The notes below the pieces were generated by a model that did not search any database, was not told the origin of the DNA, and saw only the letters and a list, made by a program, of their open reading frames with translations. A stretch of DNA of 64,000 bases from Ostreococcus mediterraneus (lineage: Eukaryota; Chlorophyta; Mamiellophyceae; Mamiellales; Bathycoccaceae): NCBI GenBank assembly GCA_012295225.1, contig WMKK01000005.1:254958-318957 (forward strand), written 5' to 3'. How positions within the stretch are numbered: the first letter of the stretch is position 1; every line of letters starts with the position of its first letter. The position numbers were made by a program, and so were the translations under genes. This document shows, piece by piece, positions 56,610-64,000 of this stretch.

Positions 56610-56761
56610 ACACGCGGCTTTGTCGCTTGTTTCAGGGTGCGGCGCGTGCGTTATTGATGTGACGCGTCGTGGTAGCTTGTTTTCTCATGATTAGTGGTAC
56701 ACTTGTTGTGATCGAACATAGAGAATCTCATTAATTCGTGCTAACGCCTATATACTGTAGT

Positions 56762-57856
56762 CTAATTGTACTTGCTGTCGACGGTTGCCGCGCGCCCAAA
56801 GGCGCGTTCCTTGCTCACCGGAACGATGTAGGCAGGCGTCGGAGGCGCGTCGTAAAGCTTTGGAAGGTACGCCTGATATGCTGGCATGAATCTATCGACG
56901 AAATCTTTCACCTGCTCGTCCGTCAAGCCCTTGTTGCCATTCGCCTTGCGTTCGGCTTCGAGGCGCCACGCGTACACCCAACTCGGATCGCTCACTTTGA
57001 AGACAACCCACCAATCTACGGACCCTGGGCTCCACCACGCGGGACCGTACTCGCGTAGGTACGCGTTGACATCTACCAAGTCGTTGTTGATGTTGATAAG
57101 CGCCTCGTCGTCGTCTATAGGCGAAAATCCAAGCATCCATCCCTCGAGAAGCACGACGTCGAGCGGCGCGGAAACGACATCCCACGCGTCCTCTGGAGCG
57201 CGGTCGCCCCATCCTTGTCGCGCAGTCTTATCATACCTCGGCACACGCACAGAAGAACTTTGATTAGCGTCGTCGTCGTTTATGCGCGCCAGCGCGTCGA
57301 GCGTACGCCTACCGAGCTCTAAATCATGCGTACCGGCGTTCCCTCGATGCCGCAACATCGCGTTCGCCGGCTTTGCCGCCGCCAACGTGTCTTGGTCCTC
57401 GCCTCTAAGATAAAAGTCATCAATCGACAGCGCAGTGGCATTCAAAGTACCATCAACACGATCTTCTCTATCGTCGTCGTCGTCATCACCGCACACCCAA
57501 GCCCGCGGCGTGGCGCGAATCATGTCCACCAAAACGCCCGTCGTCGTCGTCTTCCCGCATCCTTGCGGCGCGCTCACACCCATCACAAACGGCCTCCGCC
57601 GCCTCATCGCCCCACCCTCACGTCGCGCCTCGCACACTCGCATCATCAACTCCACGTACACATCCGCGTACCCTTCCGCACGTTCCCAAATCCTCACATC
57701 ACGCGACGAATCATCATCCAATCCACCCTCCTCCTCTGTGCTGTGCCACTCGAGACGCAGCGCCCCTTTCGCCCCTTCCGTCGCGAGCCACGCCGCGAGC
57801 GCCCGCGCACACGCGCGCCGACGACGTTCCCACGCATCGTCGCGCGCGCCATCCAT
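56762..57856 (-). CDS. GLYK: D-glycerate 3-kinase (GLYK), photorespiration
   Basis: 364 residues from the first ATG at 57856. The P-loop is VMGVSAPQGCGKTTTTG, followed by the GLYK sequence LSIDDFYL, NAMLRHRGNAGTHDLELG, RVPRYDKTARQGWGDRAPED and VVLLEGWMLGF; the C-terminal QVKDFVDRFMPAYQAYLPKL block is also typical. The enzyme makes 3-phosphoglycerate from glycerate, the last plastid step of photorespiration. No transit peptide follows the ATG, although the frame stays open upstream to about 57958 with Arg/Ser/Ala-rich sequence resembling one, starting at a TTG. A non-AUG or unseen upstream exon is possible. Confidence 0.9.
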   Translation of the reverse strand: MDGARDDAWERRRRACARALAAWLATEGAKGALRLEWHSTEEEGGLDDDSSRDVRIWERAEGYADVYVELMMRVCEARREGGAMRRRRPFVMGVSAPQGCGKTTTTGVLVDMIRATPRAWVCGDDDDDDREDRVDGTLNATALSIDDFYLRGEDQDTLAAAKPANAMLRHRGNAGTHDLELGRRTLDALARINDDDANQSSSVRVPRYDKTARQGWGDRAPEDAWDVVSAPLDVVLLEGWMLGFSPIDDDEALININNDLVDVNAYLREYGPAWWSPGSVDWWVVFKVSDPSWVYAWRLEAERKANGNKGLTDEQVKDFVDRFMPAYQAYLPKLYDAPPTPAYIVPVSKERAFGRAATVDSKYN

Positions 57857-58106
57857 GTCGCGCGCCCGAGCGCCCGCGCGTCGCGCGCTCGCGCTCGCGC
57901 TCGCGCGTCCGCGCGCTCGGCGCGACACCAAGAAAATTCCACCCCTAGCAACGACCAATCACGACTCAGGACTTCAAAACGACCAATCACGACCAGGGCA
58001 CGACCCCTCTCGCTCGGCGGCTTCGAATGCCAGCACTGGCAGCGCGCGGTCGGCACTGTGCGACGCGCGACCGCGCCGTACGGAGCGCACACCGAGCGAA
58101 CGCACG

Positions 58107-59276
58107 ATGCACGCGCGCGCGAGCGGCGTCGCCGCCCCGGTCGGGGCGATGCGCGCGCGAGCGATGCGCGATGCGCGACGCGCGCGCGCGATGCCGTTTG
58201 CGCGGGAAAATCAAAAGATTATCACATCGGTGGCGCGGACGACGACGCGATTCGGGGACGTGCGCGCGCGGTATTCCCCCGAGGACGGTGATGCGTTGAT
58301 TGAGGGTGAGTACGTGGATTCTGTGAATGTTGATGGCGGTGCGGGTGGGTTTGGTGCGCGGGTGTCGTCGTCGAGAGGCGGAGCGGGCGACGCGACGACG
58401 GATCGCGAGGCCAAGTCGGCGGTGTCCATGGCTCGGTTGAGTTCGTTAGGTGCGGAGTTGGATGCGGTGTATACGACAACGACGGAGTATGATGACGATG
58501 CCGTGGAGATTGATGTTGGTGATGGGATGTCGCTCGTGAGGTCGGATGGGCAAGCAAAGGGTGGCGCGCTCGGGGACGTCGAAGCCGTGCAGTTGATTCG
58601 GTGCAAGTTTCAAATCAAGCGGACGATTAATTTTGGCGAGGAGTTGCGCATCGTTGGTTCGCATAAAAGCATGGGGGCGTGGGATGTGGCGTCGTCGATG
58701 ACGTTGAATTGGGGCGAGGGTGACGTATGGACGACGGACGACGTCGAGCTTCCCGTGGATGGCGTTTACATTTACAAATTCGCCATCGTACCGTCTGGGC
58801 AACCTGGCACGGTGATCGAATGGCAACAAGGCAACAACCAAGTGTTGACGTTAAGCCCAGATGATCATCCGAGGCTGTGGGTGTATGATAACTGGAGCGG
58901 TAACCCCAACCAGTCGAGTATTTACCGCGAAGATGGCGAGAGCGAAAGCAAGGAACAGCGGTTGATTAAGCGCGTGAAGAATGCCGACATCGCCGTGAGA
59001 CAAGCTGAAGTGCAAGTCAAGCAGTTGAAGGGTGACTTGCAAAACGTTACGATGCAAGTCGCGGCGCTTCGTGAGGAAGCGCGTTTGGGTGCGAACGTGC
59101 GCATCGCCCTGAAAGAGCAGCTCCGCGCTGAACAACGCCGGAGCAACGTGTTGTCGTCGCAAATCGACGTGTGGAAGTCCAAGTTCATTGCGCTCACGGA
59201 TGGTAGCTCTAAAGTGCAAGAAATGACAAGCTCCAGTGACTCGAGCAGCGGCAGCGCCAAGAACGATTCGCGCTAA
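58107..59276 (+). CDS. CBM20 starch-binding protein with C-terminal coiled coil, plastid
   Basis: 389 residues from the ATG at 58107. An Arg/Ala/Met-rich N-terminus of about 45 residues is transit-peptide-like. A CBM20 domain (FQIKRTINFGEELRIVGSHK, then MGAWDVASSMTLNWGEGDVW and EWQQGNNQVLTLS) carries the paired Trp residues that stack on starch glucans. A long coiled coil follows (about residues 275-375, with E/K/Q/V heptads), and a Ser-rich tail. CBM-plus-coiled-coil proteins such as PTST use a CBM48 instead; this may be a functional analogue that tethers an enzyme to starch. It is divergent from GLYK. Confidence 0.85.
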   Translation: MHARASGVAAPVGAMRARAMRDARRARAMPFARENQKIITSVARTTTRFGDVRARYSPEDGDALIEGEYVDSVNVDGGAGGFGARVSSSRGGAGDATTDREAKSAVSMARLSSLGAELDAVYTTTTEYDDDAVEIDVGDGMSLVRSDGQAKGGALGDVEAVQLIRCKFQIKRTINFGEELRIVGSHKSMGAWDVASSMTLNWGEGDVWTTDDVELPVDGVYIYKFAIVPSGQPGTVIEWQQGNNQVLTLSPDDHPRLWVYDNWSGNPNQSSIYREDGESESKEQRLIKRVKNADIAVRQAEVQVKQLKGDLQNVTMQVAALREEARLGANVRIALKEQLRAEQRRSNVLSSQIDVWKSKFIALTDGSSKVQEMTSSSDSSSGSAKNDSR

Positions 59277-59379
59277 ACAAAGCGCACACACTACATAGCA
59301 TTTGTTCGTACCATCACATACCACCTCGAGAAGTGTAATTTCATTTCAAGCACGCTACAAACTATTATTTCTACTGCTA

Positions 59380-60396
59380 CTACGACAACGCCTTCAAAAT
59401 GGACACGCACTCGCCGTAATACCCACCTCCAAACATGTTGTAGTGATTTAAGATGTGGTAAAGCTTGTACATTTCCGCGCGTTCCTCGAATCCTGGCGCC
59501 TTTGGTATCTTCGCGTGGTACGCCTCTCGAAACGCGCCATTGAACCCAGCGCACCACGACATGCCAAAGTCCGCCTCGTGATGACCGTAGTAGACGGCCG
59601 GATCGAACACGGACGGTTTTCCTCCTACAGTACCGATGTTTCCAGACCATAAATCGCCGTGGAGCAAGCTCGGCGTGATCGTTCCGCACGCGCTAAACAT
59701 GTCATCCAAACGCTTATCAACCACCTTCTCCGTCAACGCCGACAACGTCGGATCGCGCGCCAATTTAACCTGATGCATCAATCGTTGGTCACGCCAAAAC
59801 TCAACCCAATTCATCGTCCATGGATTCGGTTGACGCGTCTCGCCGATGGTATTATTCACCTCAAATCCAAACGCTCCGTTGCGCGCCTCGTCGTGGCTCG
59901 GCGGCGCCGCGTGCATCGCCGCCAACGCCTCCCCAAACGCCCCTTGGTCGCCCCGCCCGCCGAAATCAAGAAACTCCATCGCAATAAAGCACCCCTCACC
60001 GCCCTCGGGCACCGGTCCGCTCCCGTACACTTTCGGCACGACGAACGCCCCCGTCGCCCGCAACGCCTCCAACCCGGCGCGCTCGCCTCGAAACATGGAA
60101 CAATCCCCCGACGTTGACGTCTTGACAAACACCCGTCGTCCGTCGACGAGGTCATACCGCGCAAATTGCGCCCATTGCGAGCCGCCCATGGCGTCTGTGT
60201 GCGACACGCGCGCGTCCAGCGTGCGTTCGAGCCACGGCGTGATGTGATGCGGTGCTGCAGCGGCTCGCGGCGCACCGACCGCGCGACGCCGTCGTCGTCG
60301 TCCGTCTCGGCGCGCGCGGTCGACGGTCACCGCGCGCAGTCGGTGCGAGCTCGACGTCGACGCCGCGGCGGTGGCGATGACGCACGACGTCATCAT
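59380..60396 (-). CDS. Fructosamine/ketosamine-3-kinase (FN3K-like), plastid-targeted
   Basis: 338 residues from the ATG at 60396 (a second follows at 60393). About 45 N-terminal residues are Ser/Arg/Ala-rich and fit a plastid transit peptide. The kinase-like fold shows FVKTSTSGDCSMFRGERAGL, the catalytic loop SLLHGDLWSGNIG, and FDPAVYYGHHEADFGM, all FN3K-family motifs. It phosphorylates sugar residues bound to protein lysines so they are removed, repairing glycation damage; in plants the plastid is the known site. The start is only 48 bp from that of the LW[TE]R-repeat gene on the other strand. Confidence 0.92.
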   Translation of the reverse strand: MMTSCVIATAAASTSSSHRLRAVTVDRARRDGRRRRRRAVGAPRAAAAPHHITPWLERTLDARVSHTDAMGGSQWAQFARYDLVDGRRVFVKTSTSGDCSMFRGERAGLEALRATGAFVVPKVYGSGPVPEGGEGCFIAMEFLDFGGRGDQGAFGEALAAMHAAPPSHDEARNGAFGFEVNNTIGETRQPNPWTMNWVEFWRDQRLMHQVKLARDPTLSALTEKVVDKRLDDMFSACGTITPSLLHGDLWSGNIGTVGGKPSVFDPAVYYGHHEADFGMSWCAGFNGAFREAYHAKIPKAPGFEERAEMYKLYHILNHYNMFGGGYYGECVSILKALS

Positions 60397-60444
60397 CGTC
60401 GTCGTGCACTGGCGTCAGTGCGCAGCGCTTGACACTGAGAAACG

Positions 60445-61863
60445 ATGCTCGCATCGACGTCGTCGTCGTCGTCGTCGTCGCCCGCGACGTCGCCCGCGAC
60501 GTCGGTGCGCGCACGGTGCGGTCGTGTTCGACGCACCGCGCGCGCATCCGCGACGTCGCGACCTCACCGTCGACGTCGCGGCTGCGCGGTCGCCGCGGCA
60601 CCGTTCGATGCGGTGACGACGACGTTTTCGCCGCCGCCGCCGCCGCCGCCGTCGTCGACGTCGCTGACGCGCGCGCGCGCGAGTGAACTCGCATCGACGA
60701 CGATTGATGCGCAGAGCGCGGAGACGCTCGTCGATGCGTTCGAGGCGTTACCGAGGGATGAGAGGATTAAGCTCGTGGAGCGCGCGGTGTTTGGGGCGCG
60801 CGGTCGGGACGCGGACGCGGAGGCGCTCGGGATGTTATCTAGACGTCAATACGATGGTGAAGGTGTGCATACGGAAGATACGAAAGAGATTTCGTCGCTT
60901 TCTGCAGAGTTGGTGCGAGAAGCGCCGGATGTGCGCGTTGAGGCGCGCGAGCCGGCGTCAGAGCCGACGCGCTCGAATGACATCGGCTTTACGGATGAAG
61001 AACTCGATTTGCGTGAGTTTGGCGAGCCTTCGTCGGATGGTTCGTCGGCTTGGAGCGATGCAGCGTTAGTTGAAAAGTGGCGGGAGGTGTTTGGGGAAGA
61101 TCCACCGGAGAATAGCGCGAGTGGGGTGGAGGATATTTTAGGCGCGGATGTCGGCGACGACGAAAACATCGTCGCTCGCGTCGGCGCGGCGGTGGCTCGT
61201 ACGTCGTACGCCGTCGAACGGGCGTGGACAAAGCTTGTGTATCGGTTTGGACGGCAAGGGGCCATAGTAGCGAGTGGATTTGTGAGCGTGGCTGTCGTCG
61301 TTGGTTTCGGAGCGCTGTTTGGCGGTCAGTCGTCGACTGTTGCCGTAAATTCAAACGACGACGCGGGCGAGACGAAAGCCAACGTCAGTGAACCGCCAGT
61401 AGCGAATGACACATCTACGACTGCATCTGATGTCATAATCGAACCAAAGGCAAAATTATCAGGCGTGCTGTGGGAGCGTACAAGCGACGCTGAGGGTGAC
61501 ATTGCGCGTCCACCCGTGGCGTCTGGCGCCGGCATTCTTTGGACAAGAAAAGAGGATGGGGAGAAGGCGCCACGAAAATCTGCTCGGGAACGCATGGGGC
61601 CGCCGTCCTCTGGGACGTTTGATGATCGGGATCGCCTCGAACCGCCCAAGCAAGTGCTATGGACGCGTAAGAACGATCCAGAGCTCGATGACATTGATGA
61701 CATGGATATCGACGGGTACGAGTACAACGTCGTCGAGGACGTTCCAGCGCCGCGCGTGCGGCGAAATACCGCGCGACGACCGGCGGCGTCGGATTTATTA
61801 GATGATAATCTCGAAGATTTACGTGCGTTTCGTCGTAAATCCGAGAATAGCGATCCGCGATAG
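60445..61863 (+). CDS. Plastid-type membrane protein with three LW[TE]R repeats, unknown
   Basis: 472 residues. A Ser-run plus Arg/Ala-rich N-terminus of about 80 residues looks like a plastid transit peptide. A helical acidic region is followed by one hydrophobic helix at about 272-292 (AIVASGFVSVAVVVGFGALF). The C-terminal 180 residues are disordered, acidic and Pro-rich and contain three repeats: SGVLWERTSD (339-348), AGILWTRKED (362-371) and KQVLWTRKND (402-411). The family is not one I recognise. Repeated short aromatic/basic motifs in a disordered tail often bind a folded partner several times, but no partner is known. Confidence 0.7.
   Translation: MLASTSSSSSSSPATSPATSVRARCGRVRRTARASATSRPHRRRRGCAVAAAPFDAVTTTFSPPPPPPPSSTSLTRARASELASTTIDAQSAETLVDAFEALPRDERIKLVERAVFGARGRDADAEALGMLSRRQYDGEGVHTEDTKEISSLSAELVREAPDVRVEAREPASEPTRSNDIGFTDEELDLREFGEPSSDGSSAWSDAALVEKWREVFGEDPPENSASGVEDILGADVGDDENIVARVGAAVARTSYAVERAWTKLVYRFGRQGAIVASGFVSVAVVVGFGALFGGQSSTVAVNSNDDAGETKANVSEPPVANDTSTTASDVIIEPKAKLSGVLWERTSDAEGDIARPPVASGAGILWTRKEDGEKAPRKSARERMGPPSSGTFDDRDRLEPPKQVLWTRKNDPELDDIDDMDIDGYEYNVVEDVPAPRVRRNTARRPAASDLLDDNLEDLRAFRRKSENSDPR
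60457..60482 (+). repeat. TCG/CGT microsatellite (poly-Ser coding)
   Basis: A run of TCG triplets encodes the Ser stretch of the transit-like N-terminus of the LW[TE]R-repeat protein. Similar (GTC)n runs occur near 23937-23966 and 29731-29757. Confidence 0.6.
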
Positions 61864-61924
61864 GCTAATAATGTAAACAATTTGTAAATTCTTTCTGACG
61901 ATTCAATACGTGCTAGTGCTACTT

Positions 61925-62557
61925 CTACAATCCAAAGCGCGGCGCCTTCTCGTCCGCCGGCACCTCGTGGTCCTTTGGCTGCGCACGCGCTTCATACACT
62001 GCGGTGACGACCATGTCACGATCGTGTCCCGTGCCTTCACCTCGCAATCCAATATACCAAATTTCAGTCTCGCCGTCTTCGTTGAAATTACGCGGAAAGT
62101 ACAACGTCACACTCGCCGTACTTTGCCACAAAGCTGCATCGGTATTGTACTCCAACACCCCGTCGTCATCTAGAGCTAGTTCCCATGTCTGCGTCGGCGT
62201 CTTTCTCGACGCATTTAACGCATCAATGTCACTTCGATTTATAAAAGCGCGCATCTCGCTCGGCGCTCGGCCGTTCGCGCCACCCAATACCATGATTCCT
62301 CTCAGCTTCACATCCGTCGTAAACGGTATGCGGATCACAATCTCACTGTCGTCGTCGCTCACTAAGGCGTGCCAAGTGCGATCGTGCCTAGTATCCCACG
62401 GTCGTATCACCGCACTCGCGTGGGTTTCATCCACGACGTTGTACGCGGTGACAGCTGGGACATCGACAAAGGCGTGCAAAGATGCGTTCCCGCACGTCGA
62501 CGCGTCGCAATCGTGATCGTGTGCGCAGCACGCGGTGCCAGGCGGGATGTCAGGCAT
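61925..62557 (-). CDS. PITH-domain protein (PITHD1-like)
   Basis: 210 residues from the ATG at 62557 (MPDIPPGTACCAHDHDCDAS), the same size as human PITHD1 (211). The PITH domain is clear: VTAYNVVDETHASAVIRPWD, DSEIVIRIPFTTDVKLRGIM and VSVTLYFPRNFNEDGETEIW-type sequence (centred near residue 160). The domain is named for proteasome-interacting thioredoxin, whose C-terminal domain it forms; no thioredoxin domain is present here, so this is a stand-alone PITH protein. The open frame upstream of the ATG lies antisense to the zinc-finger gene. It is 102 bp head-to-head with it. Confidence 0.92.
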   Translation of the reverse strand: MPDIPPGTACCAHDHDCDASTCGNASLHAFVDVPAVTAYNVVDETHASAVIRPWDTRHDRTWHALVSDDDSEIVIRIPFTTDVKLRGIMVLGGANGRAPSEMRAFINRSDIDALNASRKTPTQTWELALDDDGVLEYNTDAALWQSTASVTLYFPRNFNEDGETEIWYIGLRGEGTGHDRDMVVTAVYEARAQPKDHEVPADEKAPRFGL

Positions 62558-62659
62558 GCTCGTACGCCGCGTGCGCGCTCGATGCCGATGATTCAGACGA
62601 CGAATGCGCACCGCGCGCGCGGGCGTGTGAAGACGGTACACTGCGACGCGCGCGCACAC

Positions 62660-62992
62660 ATGGCGACGCGACGACCACCGAACGCGTTGCGCGCCGTCTT
62701 CACCGGCTTCGCGGGGTCTATACTCACCGTCGGTGCCGCCATCGCGAGCATCGGACTCACGACGACGACGGTGTCGCGGGCGTTGGTGATGCGGCACAAG
62801 AAGAAGAGAAACATGAAGTGCGACGCGTGCAAGGGTGGGAAGTTTATCACTTGTCGCACGTGTCGGGGCAAGCGTGGGTTGGAGTGGCAACCGGTAGGGG
62901 ACGCGAGCGTGCGTCGGGTGTGTTTGTGTCCGACGTGTGAAGGAACGGCGATGCAAAAGTGTATTAACTGTCTGGGCATCGGGTTGCTTTGA
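62660..62992 (+). CDS. Small membrane protein with DnaJ-type zinc finger (BSD2/LQY1-like class)
   Basis: 110 residues from the ATG at 62660 (MATRRPPNALRAVFTGFAGS). A hydrophobic segment of about 25 residues (SILTVGAAIASIGL) follows a short Arg-containing N-terminus. The C-terminal half has four CxxC units in the DnaJ cysteine-rich pattern: CDACKGGKFITCRTCRGKRG, then CLCPTCEGTAMQKCINCLGI. Plant proteins with only this domain (BSD2, LQY1, PSA2) act in plastid protein assembly and disulfide exchange. No J domain is present. Upstream ATG near 62582 in the same frame could lengthen it by about 26 residues. Confidence 0.8.
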   Translation: MATRRPPNALRAVFTGFAGSILTVGAAIASIGLTTTTVSRALVMRHKKKRNMKCDACKGGKFITCRTCRGKRGLEWQPVGDASVRRVCLCPTCEGTAMQKCINCLGIGLL

Positions 62993-63093
62993 GGAGCGCG
63001 AGAGCGTCGAGGACGCGCGGAGAGAAAAAAATAGCCTCCTAGTAGTTTGTATTAAATAGCGTAGTTGTCTAGATTGATGCGTCGAGCGCGTTT

Positions 63094-64000
63094 CTATTGC
63101 TTTACCGCGGCGAGTGTGACTGCGTGCTTGGTGCGGTCGAAGAGTCGTCGCAAATCGGCTTCGGCTTCATCCGTCCACGCGCCCCAACGACCGATGTTTT
63201 GCTGTCGCTTCCACTTTTGTTCCTGAGCGACGCGCAAAGTATGCGCGTCTCCAACGCCCGAGGTGAACAAAAACAACGTGTTTGGCGGCAAGCCGTCCCA
63301 AATGTCGCCAATTAAGGTGTCAAGTTTTTGGAGCGCTTGCGTTCGCGTCTTGTCGGCGACAATTTGCTCTTCTTCGCTCGGTTGTTCCTCTCGCGCGTGC
63401 GCGCGTTGCGCTTCGGCAGCGAGAACTTTGCTCAAGTCATGTAAATGCCCGAACACAGCTAATCCATTGCCATCTGACGGTGTGTTGACGGTGCTCAAGA
63501 TGCAAGTTTTCACCTCGGCGTCGTTGTTTGCTTCAACGAGCTTCGCGCTTCCGGCGGGTAATCGACGACACAACGTCGGACTATCAATCATCACACATGA
63601 AACTTTTTGTGACGACAGCACATCAAACAAACCACCTCCTTCGGTCTCCACTTCCCCAAACGCCGGACCGTTGATGAACTTTAACAATGCGAGCTCCATC
63701 GTCGCGCGCGCATCCGCGACTGAGTCGTGCGAGCCTTCTTGGATTTTCCTTCCTAAAAATCTTTCCGTCAAATACCGAAGGGCGTTTCTATACGGTGCAC
63801 CTCGCTTGTGAGGATACAACGCGCATGTATCAATGACATTGGCATGAATCATCTTCAATCGTTGTAGATCGTTCTCCAACGAATGACCGATTAAAATGGT
63901 CTCGCAAGGAATCATCTCCAAGAGCTCGCGCTGGACGTCTTGAATCGTCGTCGTCACGCCCTCCATCTGCTCTTTCGTAATTCCACTATGCTCGGTGTTG
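63094..64000 (-). CDS. RNA exonuclease, REXO1/REX1 or SDN-like (DEDDh), 5' partial
   Basis: The frame is open to the window edge, so the N-terminus with the first acidic catalytic motif is missing; about 301 residues are visible. Exonuclease motifs ITKEQMEGVTTTIQDVQREL, LIGHSLENDLQRLKMIH (Exo II) and the HDSVADARATMELAL (Exo III, DEDDh histidine) are present. A C-terminal domain of about 170 residues follows with no catalytic motif (KLVEANNDAEVKTCILSTVN and on), resembling the tail of plant SDN/REXO5-type nucleases. The family trims 3' ends of small RNAs, snoRNA or rRNA. The substrate cannot be told here. Confidence 0.88.
   Translation of the reverse strand, partial: NTEHSGITKEQMEGVTTTIQDVQRELLEMIPCETILIGHSLENDLQRLKMIHANVIDTCALYPHKRGAPYRNALRYLTERFLGRKIQEGSHDSVADARATMELALLKFINGPAFGEVETEGGGLFDVLSSQKVSCVMIDSPTLCRRLPAGSAKLVEANNDAEVKTCILSTVNTPSDGNGLAVFGHLHDLSKVLAAEAQRAHAREEQPSEEEQIVADKTRTQALQKLDTLIGDIWDGLPPNTLFLFTSGVGDAHTLRVAQEQKWKRQQNIGRWGAWTDEAEADLRRLFDRTKHAVTLAAVKQ

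Noticed and set aside
1-64000. Transposons, LTR elements, viral relics, CRISPR arrays
   Set aside because: No transposase, reverse transcriptase, capsid, long terminal repeats or spaced direct repeats were seen.

Overview
This 64 kb window is nuclear DNA from a compact green-algal genome, most likely Ostreococcus or a close Mamiellophyceae relative. I infer this from green-lineage, plastid-targeted proteins (plastid L29, ribulose-phosphate epimerase, release factor 2, HflX, an M50 intramembrane protease, anthranilate phosphoribosyltransferase), short and rare spliceosomal introns, overall GC-richness, and 43 protein genes at about 1.5 kb per gene. I see no transposon, virus relic, CRISPR array, tRNA or rRNA. 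The species was not tested by alignment.

Layout. 1-13.7 kb: a 5'-truncated BEACH/WD40 protein, a kelch-BTB protein, a membrane-anchored cathepsin-B-like protease, cytosolic RPS11 (four exons), a previously easy-to-miss two-exon small Cys-rich gene, an ABCG half-transporter, UTP11 and a J-like membrane protein. 13.7-25.6 kb: a CASTOR/POLLUX-like plastid channel, a UVR coiled-coil protein, organellar RF2, RIO2, an ATG1-like kinase and a RING/IBR-like protein. 25.7-38.7 kb: plastid M50 protease, plastid RPL29 (two exons), plastid RPE, MnmG/MTO1, a lumenal-type thioredoxin, a DUF760-like protein, RAE1 (two exons), TrpD and RBM22/Cwc2. 38.9-50.6 kb: VPS54, a small organellar membrane protein, an FHA-PP2C, cytosolic RPE, Hikeshi (two exons), a DCC oxidoreductase, TrpRS, mitochondrial uS17 and HflX. 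50.7-64 kb: an SLC35F transporter, a canopy-like/TPR fusion, an FHA-RING ligase, RPS23 (two exons), glycerate kinase, a CBM20 coiled-coil protein, fructosamine kinase, a membrane protein with three LW[TE]R repeats, a PITH protein, a DnaJ-type zinc-finger membrane protein and a truncated REXO-type exonuclease.

The genes alternate strand almost one by one, giving 16 head-to-head pairs, some with only 37-66 bp between start codons. Functional themes are translation and ribosome biogenesis in three compartments, plastid carbon metabolism, RNA processing and export, and membrane trafficking or autophagy. Neighbours are mostly not pathway partners. Six multi-exon genes were rebuilt by joining exons at GT-AG sites that restore the reading frame and known family sequences. 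Their eight introns share a GTACGT-like donor, a CTGAC/CTAAC branch site and usually a CAG acceptor.

The least explained items are the 80-residue Cys-rich plastid-type protein (9394-9832), the LW[TE]R-repeat membrane protein (60445-61863), the canopy-TPR fusion (52006-54027), and a membrane-helix-like insertion inside the BTB fold of the kelch protein (near 4261-4345).
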